DNA of 62,095 nucleotides from Gemmatimonadota bacterium (lineage in GTDB: Bacteria; Latescibacterota; UBA2968; UBA8231). Below are positions 16,716-26,260 of this stretch, in pieces. The translations under genes and the position numbers were made by a program. The notes below the pieces were generated by a model. That model did no database searches. It saw nothing but the letters and a program-made list of their open reading frames with translations, and was not told where the DNA came from. Numbering within the stretch: the stretch's first letter is position 1; each line of letters starts with the position of its first letter. The DNA is taken from positions 2,115 through 64,209 of the forward strand of contig VXOR01000114.1 of assembly GCA_009840005.1 (NCBI GenBank), written 5' to 3'.

Positions 16716-18104
16716 ATGAATAACGCAAACATTGTCGAAGCCTTGGGGCAGATTGCCCGCGAAAAAAACGTCGATCGGGAATTGGTGGTACAAACCCTTG
16801 CCGACGCTCTAATTTCAGCCGCCAAAAGGCACTACGGCAATACCGAAAATTACGAGGTTGACATCGACGCGGCCCAAGGTAAGATGGCCGTGTACGCCCG
16901 CAAGACCGTCGTCGAAGAAGTAGCCGAGCCATCCATGGAGATTCTCCTCGCCGACGCCCGCAACATCGACCCCCATGCCCAACTGGGTTCCGTGCTGGTA
17001 CAGCAGCTCAATTTCGCCGACTTTGGTCGCAACGCCATCCAGACCGCAAAGCAGATTCTCATTCAGCGGGTGCGCGAAGCCGAGCGTGAGCGAATATACG
17101 ACGAATTTATTGGTCGGGTCGGCCTCGTCGAGTCCGGTACCGTGCAACAGATCAGCCACGGCGACATCATTCTCAACCTTGGTCGGGCCGAGGCCGCCGT
17201 GCCATACAAAGAGCAAATCCGCCGTGAGCGCTACCGCCAAGGCGATGCGGTGCGGGGCTATATATACGAGGTGCTCAAGTCGAGCCGGGGGCCTCAGGTC
17301 TTGCTTTCTCGAACGCGGCCCGAATTCCTCAGGAAGCTCTTTGCCACAGAAGTGCCGGAAATAGCCGAGGGCATCGTTGATATTCACGGCGTGGCCCGCG
17401 AGCCGGGCGAGCGAGCCAAGATTGCGGTCAGCAGCAGCGACGAACGCGTCGATCCGGTGGGGGCCTGCGTGGGGGTAAAAGGATCGCGAGTGCAAGCCAT
17501 AGTCCGAGAATTGAGTGGCGAGCGTATCGATATCGTTCCTTGGATCGACGAGCCGGATATATTCATAAGCCGCGCTCTAAGTCCGGCCACCGTAGTGCGT
17601 TGCATTACGGATTCGCGCCGCCGACACGCGGTGGTGATCGTCGAAGAGGATCAGCTATCGCTGGCCATTGGCAAGGGCGGCCAAAATACCAAACTCGCGA
17701 GTCAACTGACGGGTTGGGGGCTCGATATTATCACCGACGAGCAATACCAAGAGCGCCGCGCCAAGCAGGATAAGTACCAGCAAGTATTCCGCCAGATCGA
17801 TGGTATTAGCGAGTTGATTGCCCTGAGTTTAACTACGTCCGGTTTCGGCTCCATCACCGCGATATCCGATGCCGATACAGAGTTGTTACAGACCGTGCCG
17901 GGCCTAGAGTTAGCCGAAACCGCCCAAGGAGTAAAGGCCGCCGCCGCCGCGTACCTGGCCGAACACGGTGAGGTCGATATTGAAGCATTGATTGCTGCTG
18001 AGGAGGCCGAAGCGGTCCAACAGGAAGCTGAGCAAGAGAGTGGAGAAGTACCTGCCGCACCCGCTGTGAGTGGAGAAGACGAGACAGACCAAAGGGCTGA
18101 GTAG
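16716..18104 (+). CDS. nusA: Transcription termination/antitermination factor NusA
   Basis: NusA binds RNA polymerase and modulates pausing, termination and antitermination. The N-terminal polymerase-binding domain spans about 1-125. An S1 domain lies at about 135-200 (GTVQQISHGDIILNLGRAEA). Two KH domains follow, with GACVGVKGSRVQAIVRELSG and LAIGKGGQNTKLASQLTGW. After residue 350 come a helix-hairpin-helix-like region and an acidic tail rich in Glu and Ala. The length of 462 is normal. It follows rimP by 24 bases and precedes infB by 14, the classical order. Confidence 0.98.
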   Translation: MNNANIVEALGQIAREKNVDRELVVQTLADALISAAKRHYGNTENYEVDIDAAQGKMAVYARKTVVEEVAEPSMEILLADARNIDPHAQLGSVLVQQLNFADFGRNAIQTAKQILIQRVREAERERIYDEFIGRVGLVESGTVQQISHGDIILNLGRAEAAVPYKEQIRRERYRQGDAVRGYIYEVLKSSRGPQVLLSRTRPEFLRKLFATEVPEIAEGIVDIHGVAREPGERAKIAVSSSDERVDPVGACVGVKGSRVQAIVRELSGERIDIVPWIDEPDIFISRALSPATVVRCITDSRRRHAVVIVEEDQLSLAIGKGGQNTKLASQLTGWGLDIITDEQYQERRAKQDKYQQVFRQIDGISELIALSLTTSGFGSITAISDADTELLQTVPGLELAETAQGVKAAAAAYLAEHGEVDIEALIAAEEAEAVQQEAEQESGEVPAAPAVSGEDETDQRAE

Positions 18105-18118
18105 CTGAGGGAATAATT

Positions 18119-20476
18119 TTGGAAAAGCGCCGGGTTTATCAAGTAGCCAAAGAACAGAAGCTGTCCAGTGATGCGCTCATATCCATGCTCAAGGGCATGG
18201 ATATGGAAGTAAAGAGCCATATGAGCGTACTTACGCCTGAGATGCTGGAGGCCATTGACCGCAAGCTGGCTGAAGAAAAGAAGAGCTCGATAGAGGAAGT
18301 AAAGCGGCAGAAGGCCAAAGAGGACAGTCGCAAACAGGCCGATGGCATGCGACCCGGGCGTCGCCGCGAAAGGGGGCCGACAACTCGCAAGCAGAGCGTT
18401 GAAGGGCAAGCCGGGGAGAGCGCCGTGCCTCTGCCCGACAAGGCCGAGGGAGGGCGTCGCCGCGGTCGCCGCCGTGGCAAGGGGCAGGATAGTTTAGAAA
18501 GCATCCGCGAGGGCTTGGGCGAAAAGCGAGAAGTAACCGCCCAGGCCAATTTGCCCGGGTCGCCGCCAAAGCGCCGCCGAGGGAAGCGGCGCAAAGGGGC
18601 ACCCGATGCTAGGGAAGTCCAAGAAAGCGTGCGGCGGACCTTAAGCCAACTCAACGAGGGTCGGGTGCGCCGGCGCTACGAGCGCGGCCCACGCGAAGAC
18701 GGTGCCGAGGAAGACAGTGAGATTCGCCAGATCAAGGTCGGCGAGTTTATCACGCTCGGCGAATTTGCCGAACAACTCGGCGTCAAGGTCAGCGAAGTGA
18801 TCGCCTTGTGTTTGCAGTTAGGTACCATGGCGACGATCAATCAACGCCTCGATATGGAAACCATGCAGACGCTGGCCGACGAGTTTGGCTTTGAAGTGGT
18901 TCCGCTGGAGGCCGAAGAAGACGAGTTGGATGAGATTGTTGAGGAGGAAGAAATCGGCGAACCCGAGCCGTGTCCGCCGGTCGTTACTGTCATGGGCCAC
19001 GTCGATCACGGCAAAACTTCGTTGCTCGACTACTTGCGTGAAAGCAAGGTGGTCGAGGGTGAGTCTGGCGGCATTACCCAGCACATCGGGGCGTATGTGA
19101 TCAACATGGAAGACGGTCGCGGCGTGACGTTTCTCGACACCCCAGGGCACGCGGCCTTCACGGCGATGCGGGCGCGCGGTTCAAGAGTAACTGATATTGT
19201 GATCTTGGTCGTGGCGGCCGACGACAGCGTCATGCCGCAGACCATTGAAGCGATCGACCACGCCAAGGCCGCGCAGGTTCCCTTAGTCGTCGCGATAAAC
19301 AAAATAGACTTGCCTACGGCCGACCCAGATAAGATCAAGCGGGAGTTATCAGAAAGAGGAGTCTTAATCGAGGAGTGGGGGGGGCAGATTCCCTGTGCCG
19401 AAATCTCCGCCAAAACCGGACAAGGCATAGACCACTTGCTGGAATTGCTCCTCATTGTGGCCGAGTTACTTGAGTTGCAGGCCAATCCCCATAAGAAAGC
19501 GCGTGGGACGATTGTCGAAGCCCATCTCGACAAGGGGCGGGGGCCGGTGGCTACAGTTTTGGTGCAAGAGGGAACGCTGCGCGTCGGCGAGCCTTTTATT
19601 ACCGGTGTGCACAGCGGTAGGGTCCGCGCCCTGCTCGATGAGCATGGCCAGCGCGTTGAAGGAGCAAAACCCTCTGTGCCCGTCCAAGTGCTCGGGTTGC
19701 CCGGGGTGCCGCAGGCTGGAGATATTTTTGCCGTGGCCAATTCCGAGCGCGAAGCCAAAGACCTCAGCCAGCGGCGGCAGCTCATCAAGCGCGAGCAGGA
19801 TCACCGCAAGCTGCACACGGTTACGCTCAGCGACTTACATGATCAGATCCAGCAAGGCCATATTCAAGAGTTGCGGGTGGTGGTCAAAGGCGATGTCGAT
19901 GGGTCGGTCGAGGCCATTGCCGAAGAATTGGGACGCATAACCCACGAGGAAGTGCGGGTCAACGTCATTCACAGCGCGGTGGGTGCCATCTCAGAATCGG
20001 ATGTACTGCTGGCGGCGGCTTCTAACGCCATTTTGCTTGGTTTCCACGTAAGTACCCAACCTTCGGCCCGAGACCTCGCTGTGCAGGAGGGCGTGGAGAT
20101 TCGCAACTACCGCATCATCTACGAGGTTATCGAGGATGTGCGAGCCGCCTTGGCTGGCCTTTTGGCTCCAACGACCGAAGAACAGGTGGTGGGCCGGGCC
20201 GAAATTCGCCAGATCTTTAGCTCGTCCCGCATGGGGACGATTGGCGGTTGTTTGGTGCAAGACGGCACCATCGCCCGCAGCAATCAGGTGCGAATTTTGC
20301 GCGATGGCCAAGTCGTCTTTACCGGAGAGCTTACTTCGTTGCGGAGGTTCAAGGACGACGTGCGCGAGGTCTCTGAGGGCTTCGAGTGCGGCATGGGATT
20401 TGCGGGATTCGACGACATTGCAGAAGGCGACATTGTCGAATCCTTGGTTATGGTCGAGACCGAGCGGACGCTGTAG
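18119..20476 (+). CDS. infB: Translation initiation factor IF-2
   Basis: IF-2 is the GTPase that recruits initiator tRNA and joins ribosomal subunits. The start is TTG 18119, about ten bases after GAGGG. An IF2-N domain opens the protein (RRVYQVAKEQKLSSDALISM). A basic low-complexity linker with runs of Arg and Lys extends to about 200. The second IF2-N-like module contains ITLGEFAEQLGVKVSEVIAL. The G domain starts at about 293 with GHVDHGKT, followed by DTPGHAAF and NKID, then domains II-IV. The length of 785 residues is typical. Confidence 0.98.
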   Translation: MEKRRVYQVAKEQKLSSDALISMLKGMDMEVKSHMSVLTPEMLEAIDRKLAEEKKSSIEEVKRQKAKEDSRKQADGMRPGRRRERGPTTRKQSVEGQAGESAVPLPDKAEGGRRRGRRRGKGQDSLESIREGLGEKREVTAQANLPGSPPKRRRGKRRKGAPDAREVQESVRRTLSQLNEGRVRRRYERGPREDGAEEDSEIRQIKVGEFITLGEFAEQLGVKVSEVIALCLQLGTMATINQRLDMETMQTLADEFGFEVVPLEAEEDELDEIVEEEEIGEPEPCPPVVTVMGHVDHGKTSLLDYLRESKVVEGESGGITQHIGAYVINMEDGRGVTFLDTPGHAAFTAMRARGSRVTDIVILVVAADDSVMPQTIEAIDHAKAAQVPLVVAINKIDLPTADPDKIKRELSERGVLIEEWGGQIPCAEISAKTGQGIDHLLELLLIVAELLELQANPHKKARGTIVEAHLDKGRGPVATVLVQEGTLRVGEPFITGVHSGRVRALLDEHGQRVEGAKPSVPVQVLGLPGVPQAGDIFAVANSEREAKDLSQRRQLIKREQDHRKLHTVTLSDLHDQIQQGHIQELRVVVKGDVDGSVEAIAEELGRITHEEVRVNVIHSAVGAISESDVLLAAASNAILLGFHVSTQPSARDLAVQEGVEIRNYRIIYEVIEDVRAALAGLLAPTTEEQVVGRAEIRQIFSSSRMGTIGGCLVQDGTIARSNQVRILRDGQVVFTGELTSLRRFKDDVREVSEGFECGMGFAGFDDIAEGDIVESLVMVETERTL

Positions 20477-20491
20477 GGTAGTTGAATTGTT

Positions 20492-20773
20492 TTGATCGTT
20501 ATGAGCTGTACAGTGCAACTCTATATCGGCGATAGCCATTCGCTCAAAGACAAGCGGCAAGTCCTCAACAGCCTCAAGGGGCGCATCCGCAACCGCTTTA
20601 ACGCGGCTGTGGCCGAAGTAGATGACCACGCGCTTTGGCAGCGGACGATGTTGGGGATTGCCGTGGTGAGTTCGGCCGTTGAACACTGTGATGAGATGCT
20701 GACTAAAATCGTCAACTTCGTCGAAGGCGATCCCCGGGTGCATATCCTTGACTACCAAATGGAAGTACACTGA
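20492..20773 (+). CDS. DUF503 (YlxP-like) protein
   Basis: This 93-residue DUF503 protein lies between infB and rbfA, where YlxP homologues are commonly encoded. The family core is visible: SHSLKDKRQVLNSLKGRIRN and then FNAAVAEVDDHALWQRTMLG. TTG 20492 gives the family N-terminus (MIVMSCTVQLYIG); ATG 20501 is a possible alternative. The function is not established. Its position among ribosome-biogenesis genes suggests a role in small-subunit assembly or rbfA function, which is inference. Confidence 0.88.
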   Translation: MIVMSCTVQLYIGDSHSLKDKRQVLNSLKGRIRNRFNAAVAEVDDHALWQRTMLGIAVVSSAVEHCDEMLTKIVNFVEGDPRVHILDYQMEVH

Positions 20774-20779
20774 GGGCAG

Positions 20780-21133
20780 GTGGCCTCTCCGCAACGCATT
20801 AGCCGAGTGCGCGGGCAGTTGCTGCGCGAGTTGACCGACATCGTAGGGCGGATGAAGGATCCTCGGTTGCAGCTAGTCCAAGTAGTGGATGTGGAACTCT
20901 CCGCCGACATGAGCTATGCCACGATCTTTGTAAGCACGCTCGGCAATGCAGACGACAAAAAGCAGGTACTCCAAGGGATGCAGCGGGGCTTGGGTTTTAT
21001 ACGTCGAGAAATCGCCCAGCGTATGCGTTTGCGCTACGCACCCCAGTTGCGGGTTGCATACGACGACACCGCCGTGCGCGCCGCGCGACTGACGGCTCTG
21101 ATCGACAGTCTCGGTAGAGCGCAGCATGGTTGA
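20780..21133 (+). CDS. rbfA: 30S ribosome-binding factor RbfA
   Basis: RbfA is a late 30S assembly factor that binds near the 16S 5' end. The 117-residue protein has the single KH-like fold with RISRVRGQLLRELTDI, MKDPRLQLVQVVDVELSADM and RLRYAPQLRVAYDDT. The start is GTG 20780, six bases after the DUF503 stop. The 3' end overlaps truB by eight bases. Confidence 0.95.
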   Translation: MASPQRISRVRGQLLRELTDIVGRMKDPRLQLVQVVDVELSADMSYATIFVSTLGNADDKKQVLQGMQRGLGFIRREIAQRMRLRYAPQLRVAYDDTAVRAARLTALIDSLGRAQHG

Positions 21134-22022
21134 TCCAGCCCAGACCGGGGTTTTTGTCATCGACAAAGCCAAAGGCCCCACTTCCCACGACGTAATCGCC
21201 TCGCTCCGGCGTCTGTTGCAATTGCGGCGCATTGGGCACTGTGGCACGCTCGATCCCTTGGCCAGCGGCGTTTTGATCGTTTGCTTGGGGCGCTATACCC
21301 GGCTTAACCGGTGGCTCAGCGGTGCGGATAAGGAATACGAGGCCGAGATTTGTCTGGGAGCTGTAAGTGCTACGGGCGATGCCGAGGGGCCGGTCCGCCA
21401 CCAAGCCAACTGCGCACCTCCCGACGTCGAAAATGTGGTCCAAGCTCTGTGCGAGTTTACGGGCGTCATAGACCAAATTCCGCCAGCGCATTCAGCCGTA
21501 AAGGTAGCTGGGGTGCGCTCGTATAAGCGGGTGCGCCGTGGGGATGAGGTCGCCCTCAAACCTCGCCGGGTCCACATCCACGCAATGGAATTGCTCAGCT
21601 ACGATTTCCCCAGACTAAGGGTGAGAATCCATTGCTCTGCGGGAACGTACATTCGCTCGCTAGCCGCCGATCTGGGGGAGGCTTTGGGAACGGGTGCCTA
21701 TTTGGCGGAATTGCGCCGACTGCGTGCGGGAGGTCTCGGGCTGGATAAAGCCCTGACATTAGACCAAGTAGCCCGTCTAAGTAGAGCAGGCCAAATTGAA
21801 AAGGCCCTCGTCCATCCGCGACTGGCCTTGAGCGAGCTGGCTGCCGTGGAACTGAACGAAGGCGAGCTAGTTGACTTCGTTCATGGGAAGGCAATCGAGT
21901 ACCCCACTGGCGCAGGACCGCACGAAGTTTGTGCAGTCTTTGACGCAGCACAAACCTTGTTTGGTCTCGCGCGGTGGGAGCAGGGGTCATTGCGGCCCCT
22001 GTGCGTTTTGCGCCAACCTTAG
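21126..22022 (+). CDS. truB: tRNA pseudouridine(55) synthase
   Basis: TruB makes pseudouridine 55 in the T-loop of tRNAs. The 298-residue protein carries GVFVIDKAKGPTSHDV, the catalytic Asp motif HCGTLDPLASGVLIVCLG, the stretch KEYEAEICLG and CSAGTYIRSLAADLGEAL. A C-terminal PUA-like segment follows. It overlaps rbfA and is followed immediately by the riboflavin kinase gene with no gap between stop and ATG, so the genes are coupled. Confidence 0.97.
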   Translation: MVDPAQTGVFVIDKAKGPTSHDVIASLRRLLQLRRIGHCGTLDPLASGVLIVCLGRYTRLNRWLSGADKEYEAEICLGAVSATGDAEGPVRHQANCAPPDVENVVQALCEFTGVIDQIPPAHSAVKVAGVRSYKRVRRGDEVALKPRRVHIHAMELLSYDFPRLRVRIHCSAGTYIRSLAADLGEALGTGAYLAELRRLRAGGLGLDKALTLDQVARLSRAGQIEKALVHPRLALSELAAVELNEGELVDFVHGKAIEYPTGAGPHEVCAVFDAAQTLFGLARWEQGSLRPLCVLRQP

Positions 22023-22418
22023 ATGGAGAGCGCTGGCGTTCATTTTTCCGGCCGCGTCACGAGGGGCCAAGGACGCGGCAAAACACTGGGGTTTCCCACG
22101 GCGAATTTGTTGCCCCCCGGCGAAAAGCCCTTGCCTCAGGGGGTATTTGCTGCTGAGGTACAATACCCGGGCAGTCGAGTTTTACAGGCCGTGGCGAATG
22201 TTGGCCCCCGGCCCACGTTTGCCGAAGCAACGCTAGTTATCGAGCTGCATATACTCGATTTTTCCGGCGACCTCTACGGACAAAATCTACAGGTCGCCCT
22301 CGTAAAAAAGTTGCGAGACCAACGCGCATTTGCCTGTCCAGACGAGCTGGTAGGGCAGATTCGCAAAGACATTCACCAAGCACGTGCGCTGTTCGCCTCC
22401 AGTGCTGAAGGCAAATAG
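22023..22418 (+). CDS. Riboflavin kinase domain protein (RibF lacking the adenylyltransferase half)
   Basis: This 131-residue protein matches only the C-terminal kinase part of bifunctional RibF. It contains GRVTRGQGRGKTLGFPTANL, the ANVGPRPTF turn, LVIELHILDF and GDLYGQNLQVALVKKLRDQ. It sits between truB and rpsO, where full RibF (about 300 residues) is usual. The N-terminal FMN adenylyltransferase domain with its HxGH nucleotidyl motif is absent. The upstream sequence is truB itself, so this is a clean single-domain gene and not a frame-broken one. It should make FMN; FAD would need a separate enzyme. Confidence 0.9.
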   Translation: MESAGVHFSGRVTRGQGRGKTLGFPTANLLPPGEKPLPQGVFAAEVQYPGSRVLQAVANVGPRPTFAEATLVIELHILDFSGDLYGQNLQVALVKKLRDQRAFACPDELVGQIRKDIHQARALFASSAEGK

Positions 22419-22444
22419 CGCGGCGCGAAATACGGAGGTTGAAG

Positions 22445-22711
22445 GTGTCAATAACAACCGAACGCAAGAAGGAACTGATCGAAAAATTTGGTCAAGGGGC
22501 CGACCCTGGATCCGCCCCGGTGCAGATCGCCATTCTCAGCGAGCGCATCCAGAACCTGACCGAGCATCTCAAAGACCAGCAAAAGGACTTTGCCACGCGG
22601 CGGGGGTTACTCGTACTCATAGGCAAAAGGAGGAGATTGCAGACCTACTACCAAAAAAAAGACCCGCAGGCGTACTCGGCGTTAATCCACGAGCTCGGAT
22701 TGCGCCGTTAG
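22445..22711 (+). CDS. rpsO: 30S ribosomal protein S15
   Basis: S15 binds the 16S central domain and forms an intersubunit bridge. The GTG at 22445 gives the family N-terminus (M)SITTERKKELIEKFG and is seven bases after GGAGG at 22434-22438. A TTG six bases earlier is in frame but overlaps the ribosome-binding site. The 88-residue protein ends in the normal IGKRRRLQTYYQKKD...ELGLRR tail. It lies upstream of pnp, as in many bacteria. Confidence 0.96.
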   Translation: MSITTERKKELIEKFGQGADPGSAPVQIAILSERIQNLTEHLKDQQKDFATRRGLLVLIGKRRRLQTYYQKKDPQAYSALIHELGLRR

Positions 22712-22734
22712 CTCGCACTGAGCTACTCACCGCG

Positions 22735-22754
22735 GCGTCCGCTGGTGCGGATGC
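22735..22754 (+). promoter_or_regulatory. Hairpin in the rpsO-pnp spacer
   Basis: An eight-base-pair stem GCGTCCGC/GCGGATGC with loop TGGT sits in the 88-base gap before pnp. It is not followed by a T tract, so it is not a typical terminator. In E. coli a hairpin in this position is the RNase III site for pnp autoregulation; a comparable role here is inference. Confidence 0.35.
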
Positions 22755-22799
22755 TGCACAGAATTCAAAACCTCAAAGAAAGATCAAAAGATATATCTA

Positions 22800-24869
22800 A
22801 TGACTAAATTTGAACATGAAATAGGCGGGCGGAGTCTGTCGATCGAAACGGGCAGAATCGCCAAACAGGCCAATGGGGCTGTGTGGATGCAATACGGGGA
22901 TACCGTAGTGCTGGTCACGGCCTGCCGGACCAACACGCCGGAAGATCGGGGCTTTCTGCCCTTGATCGTAGATTACCGAGAAAAGGCCTACGCTGGCGGC
23001 AAGATACCGGGCAACATCTTTAAGCGCGAAGGGCGTCCCTCCGAAAAGGAAACCCTGAGCGCCCGGTTAATAGATCACCCCATTCGACCGATGTTTCCCA
23101 AGAAGTTTCCCTATGAGATCCAAGTCTATGTTTCGGTGCTTTCGTACGATGGCGAAAACGACGCTGACATCTTGGGTTTAATCGGGGCTTCAGCGGCTTT
23201 GAGCATCTCCGACATTCCCTTTGCTGGCCCTATGGGAGCCGTGCGAGTCGGGCGCATCAACGGCGAGTTCGTCGCCAATCCGACTTCGGCCCAGCTAGAT
23301 GAGTCCGATCTCGAAATCATCGTCTGCGGTTCGGCCGATTCCATTGTCAGCGTCGAAGGGGGTGCCCACGAGATCGCCGAGCAAGATTTGGTGGATGCGC
23401 TGGCCTTTGGCCACGAGTGCATCGCCGAACTGGTCGAGCTACAGGAGCGGCTGGTTGCTGAAGTCGGCAAGGAGAAAATTGTCATTGAGGTCGCAGAAGC
23501 CGATCCCGAACTGGTCAGCGCTGTTGCCGAGTTGGCGCAAGAGCGGATCGCCGAGGCCAACAGAAGCCCACGCAAAGAAGAGCGGCAAGAGCGCATCGAC
23601 GCGATTAATGCCGATGTCTTGGAGGGGTTGGCCGAGCGCTTTCCAGAATCAGAAAAGCTCATCTTAGGCGAGCTAGAAGCGCTGCTCAAGGCCGACATGC
23701 GCACTATGATCCTCAAGGAGAAACGGCGCATCGATGGTCGCGCACTCGACGCGGTGCGCGATGTTACCTGCGAAAGTACGGTGTTGCCGCGGACGCATGG
23801 TTCGGCACTGTTTACTCGCGGACAGACGCAAGCTCTCTGTGTGGCGACGCTGGGCACTAAGCTTGACGAGCGCATGGCCGACGATCTGCAAGGCAAGCGG
23901 TTTAAGTCCTATTACTTGGATTACAATTTCCCCCCGTATTCGGTCGGCGAAGTGCGCTTTGAGCGCGGTCCGGGCCGGCGGGACATCGGCCATGGGCATC
24001 TGGCCGAGCGCGCCTTAGAGCCGGTCATTCCATCGGTCGAATCCTTCCCTTATACGATTCGGTTGGTGTCCGATATTACTGAGTCGAGTAGCTCCAGTTC
24101 CATGGCCACAGTGTGTGGCTGCTCTCTCGCCTTGATGGATGCTGGGATCCCCGTCAAAACCTCGGTGTGCGGCACGGGCGTGGGCTTAGTCAAGGAAGGG
24201 GACGAATACGAACTGCTGACCGACATCCGCGACGCCGAAGATTTCCTAGGCGACATGGACCTCAAGGTCGCCGGCACCAAAGACGGGATTACTGCGATCC
24301 AGATGGACATCAAGATCCAGGGTTTGCAGCTAGACATTTTCAAGGAAGCCCTCGACCGCGCCAAAGAGGGGCGCGATCAGGTCTTGGCCATTATGGACGA
24401 ATGCCTGAGCGCGGCGCGGCCCGAGCTTTCGCGTTGGGCTCCGCGCATTGAGTTTGTCAAGATCGACCAGAGCAAAATCGGCGCGGTCATCGGCCCGGGT
24501 GGCAAAACCATCCGCGAGATCGAAAAGACCGGTGCCACGGTCAATGTCGATGAAGACGGCACGATTACCATTGCCTCGGTTGAAGCGGGTCCAGCCGAAG
24601 AGGCACGGCGCATGATCGAGGGAATCACTGCCGACGCCGAGGTTGGCAAAGAATACGATGGGGTTGTCAAACGGGTCATGCCCTTTGGGGCCTTCGTCGA
24701 GATTCTGCCCGGCAAGGAGGGCCTGTTGCACATCTCCGAGTTGGCGCATCGGCGCGTGGATAAGGTCGAAGACGTCGTTGGACAAGGAGACACAATCGCC
24801 GTCAAGGTCCTCGAAATCGACACCGGCGGCAAGATGCGGCTCAGCCACAAGGCCCTGCTAAAGAAGTAA
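22800..24869 (+). CDS. pnp: Polyribonucleotide nucleotidyltransferase (PNPase)
   Basis: PNPase is a phosphorolytic 3'-5' exoribonuclease acting in mRNA decay. The 689-residue protein has two RNase PH domains separated by an alpha-helical domain. The first begins with GGRSLSIETGRIAKQANGAV, the second with RRIDGRALDAVRDVTCEST. A KH domain (IGAVIGPGGKTIREIEKTGA) and an S1 domain (YDGVVKRVMPFGAFVEILPG) follow. The length is standard. A strong terminator follows the stop. Confidence 0.98.
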   Translation: MTKFEHEIGGRSLSIETGRIAKQANGAVWMQYGDTVVLVTACRTNTPEDRGFLPLIVDYREKAYAGGKIPGNIFKREGRPSEKETLSARLIDHPIRPMFPKKFPYEIQVYVSVLSYDGENDADILGLIGASAALSISDIPFAGPMGAVRVGRINGEFVANPTSAQLDESDLEIIVCGSADSIVSVEGGAHEIAEQDLVDALAFGHECIAELVELQERLVAEVGKEKIVIEVAEADPELVSAVAELAQERIAEANRSPRKEERQERIDAINADVLEGLAERFPESEKLILGELEALLKADMRTMILKEKRRIDGRALDAVRDVTCESTVLPRTHGSALFTRGQTQALCVATLGTKLDERMADDLQGKRFKSYYLDYNFPPYSVGEVRFERGPGRRDIGHGHLAERALEPVIPSVESFPYTIRLVSDITESSSSSSMATVCGCSLALMDAGIPVKTSVCGTGVGLVKEGDEYELLTDIRDAEDFLGDMDLKVAGTKDGITAIQMDIKIQGLQLDIFKEALDRAKEGRDQVLAIMDECLSAARPELSRWAPRIEFVKIDQSKIGAVIGPGGKTIREIEKTGATVNVDEDGTITIASVEAGPAEEARRMIEGITADAEVGKEYDGVVKRVMPFGAFVEILPGKEGLLHISELAHRRVDKVEDVVGQGDTIAVKVLEIDTGGKMRLSHKALLKK

Positions 24870-24894
24870 GTACTGGTCTTGCGCTAGACGAAGA

Positions 24895-24931
24895 AAAAGA
24901 CTATCGAGTCTAGCTCGATAGTCTTTTCTTT
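24895..24931 (+). terminator. Strong terminator after pnp
   Basis: A perfect 14-base-pair stem (24895-24908 and 24914-24927) encloses loop TCTAG. The arms are A-rich at the 5' side and end in TTTT, followed by CTTTATTT. It closes the long rimP-to-pnp unit. Confidence 0.88.
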
Positions 24932-24949
24932 ATTTATCTTTAATGGTAT

Positions 24950-26254
24950 ATGGATAAGCAAATGGAGTTGATTCAGGTGGCTGATATCGGCCGCTATGAG
25001 GGCCGAGAAGTGGTGCTGCGCGGTTGGTTGTACAACAAGCGATCGAGCGGCAAACTGCATTTCTTGCAACTGCGCGACGGTAGCGGCGTAGTGCAATGCG
25101 TTGTTTTTAAGGGGGATGTTGAAGCCGAGTTGTTCGAGCAGTGCGATCACTTGCCCCAAGAATCTTCGCTCGTAGTCCACGGTCAAGTGCGGCGGGAAGA
25201 GCGCGCACCTATCGGCTATGAGGTGGGGGTCAGCGATCTCGAAGTCGTGCAAGAAGCTGAGCCATATCCTATCACACCCAAGGAACACGGCGTGTCCTTT
25301 CTCCTCGACCACCGCCATTTATGGCTGCGGTCTTCTCGTCCGGGGGCCATTCTCAAGATCCGTAGCGAGATCGGCAAAGCCTGCCGCGACTTCATGGAAA
25401 CGCGTGGCTTTGTCCTCGTGGATGCGCCGATTTTTACGCCCGCGGCCTGTGAGGGGACTTCGACCCTGTTTGAGACCGCGTATTTCGATGACACGGCTTA
25501 TTTGACCCAAAGTGGCCAGCTTTATATGGAAGCGGCCGCTATGGCCTTGGGCAAGGTCTATTGTTTTGGCCCGACGTTCCGCGCTGAAAAGTCCAAGACC
25601 CGCCGGCACCTGACGGAGTTTTGGATGATCGAGCCGGAGATGGCGTATTGCGATTTGGAGGGTGCGATGGCCTTGGCCGAGGACATGGTCCTATACGTGC
25701 TCGACCGCGTGCTCGACCGTCGCCGCGCAGAGCTAAAACTTCTCGAGCGAGATACCGACAAGCTAGAACGGGTCAGTCGGCCCTTTCCGCGCCTGACCTA
25801 CGATGAAGCCGTCGAGCGCCTGACAGCCTTGGGCAGCGACATCTCCTGGGGGAGTGATCTGGGCGGGGACGACGAAACCATCCTCGCCTCCCAGTTCGAG
25901 TCGCCGGTTTTCGTCCACCGCTATCCCAGCGCGGTCAAAGCATTCTACATGAAGGAAGATGCCCAAGACCCCCGTTTAGCCCTGTGCATGGATCTGTTGG
26001 CACCCGAAGGGTACGGGGAAATCATCGGGGGTGGGCAACGCGAAGACGACCTCGCTGTCCTGCAGCACAAAATTGCCACGCATCATTTGCCCCAAGAAGC
26101 CTTTAGCTGGTACCTCGACTTGCGGCGCTATGGCTCGGTCGAGCACGCTGGCTTCGGCATGGGAATCGAGCGGGTGGTCGCTTGGTTGTGCGATGTCAAG
26201 CACGTGCGCGAGACCATTCCATTTCCGCGTATGATGCAGCGTCTCTATCCATAA
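24950..26254 (+). CDS. asnS: Asparaginyl-tRNA synthetase
   Basis: This class IIb synthetase of 434 residues charges tRNA-Asn directly. It has an N-terminal OB-fold anticodon-binding domain ([20 protein letters not shown]). The catalytic core shows motif 2 [20 protein letters not shown] and motif 3 [13 protein letters not shown]. The residue pattern [17 protein letters not shown] fits AsnRS and not AspRS. The start is ATG 24950, without a clear ribosome-binding site and shortly after the pnp terminator. It is followed by leuS after 19 bases. Confidence 0.95.
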   Translation: MDKQMELIQVADIGRYEGREVVLRGWLYNKRSSGKLHFLQLRDGSGVVQCVVFKGDVEAELFEQCDHLPQESSLVVHGQVRREERAPIGYEVGVSDLEVVQEAEPYPITPKEHGVSFLLDHRHLWLRSSRPGAILKIRSEIGKACRDFMETRGFVLVDAPIFTPAACEGTSTLFETAYFDDTAYLTQSGQLYMEAAAMALGKVYCFGPTFRAEKSKTRRHLTEFWMIEPEMAYCDLEGAMALAEDMVLYVLDRVLDRRRAELKLLERDTDKLERVSRPFPRLTYDEAVERLTALGSDISWGSDLGGDDETILASQFESPVFVHRYPSAVKAFYMKEDAQDPRLALCMDLLAPEGYGEIIGGGQREDDLAVLQHKIATHHLPQEAFSWYLDLRRYGSVEHAGFGMGIERVVAWLCDVKHVRETIPFPRMMQRLYP

Positions 26255-26260
26255 ATGTCT

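Noticed and set aside
16815..17495. 226-codon minus-strand frame inside nusA
   Set aside because: It lies wholly antisense to the S1 and KH domains of nusA and has no family character.
19030..20794. Long minus-strand frames inside infB and DUF503
   Set aside because: They are shadows of well-supported plus-strand genes; composition mirrors the GTPase codons.
21990..22023. FMN riboswitch upstream of the riboflavin kinase gene
   Set aside because: There is no spacer: the truB coding region runs to the ATG, and no RFN-element-like pairing was seen.
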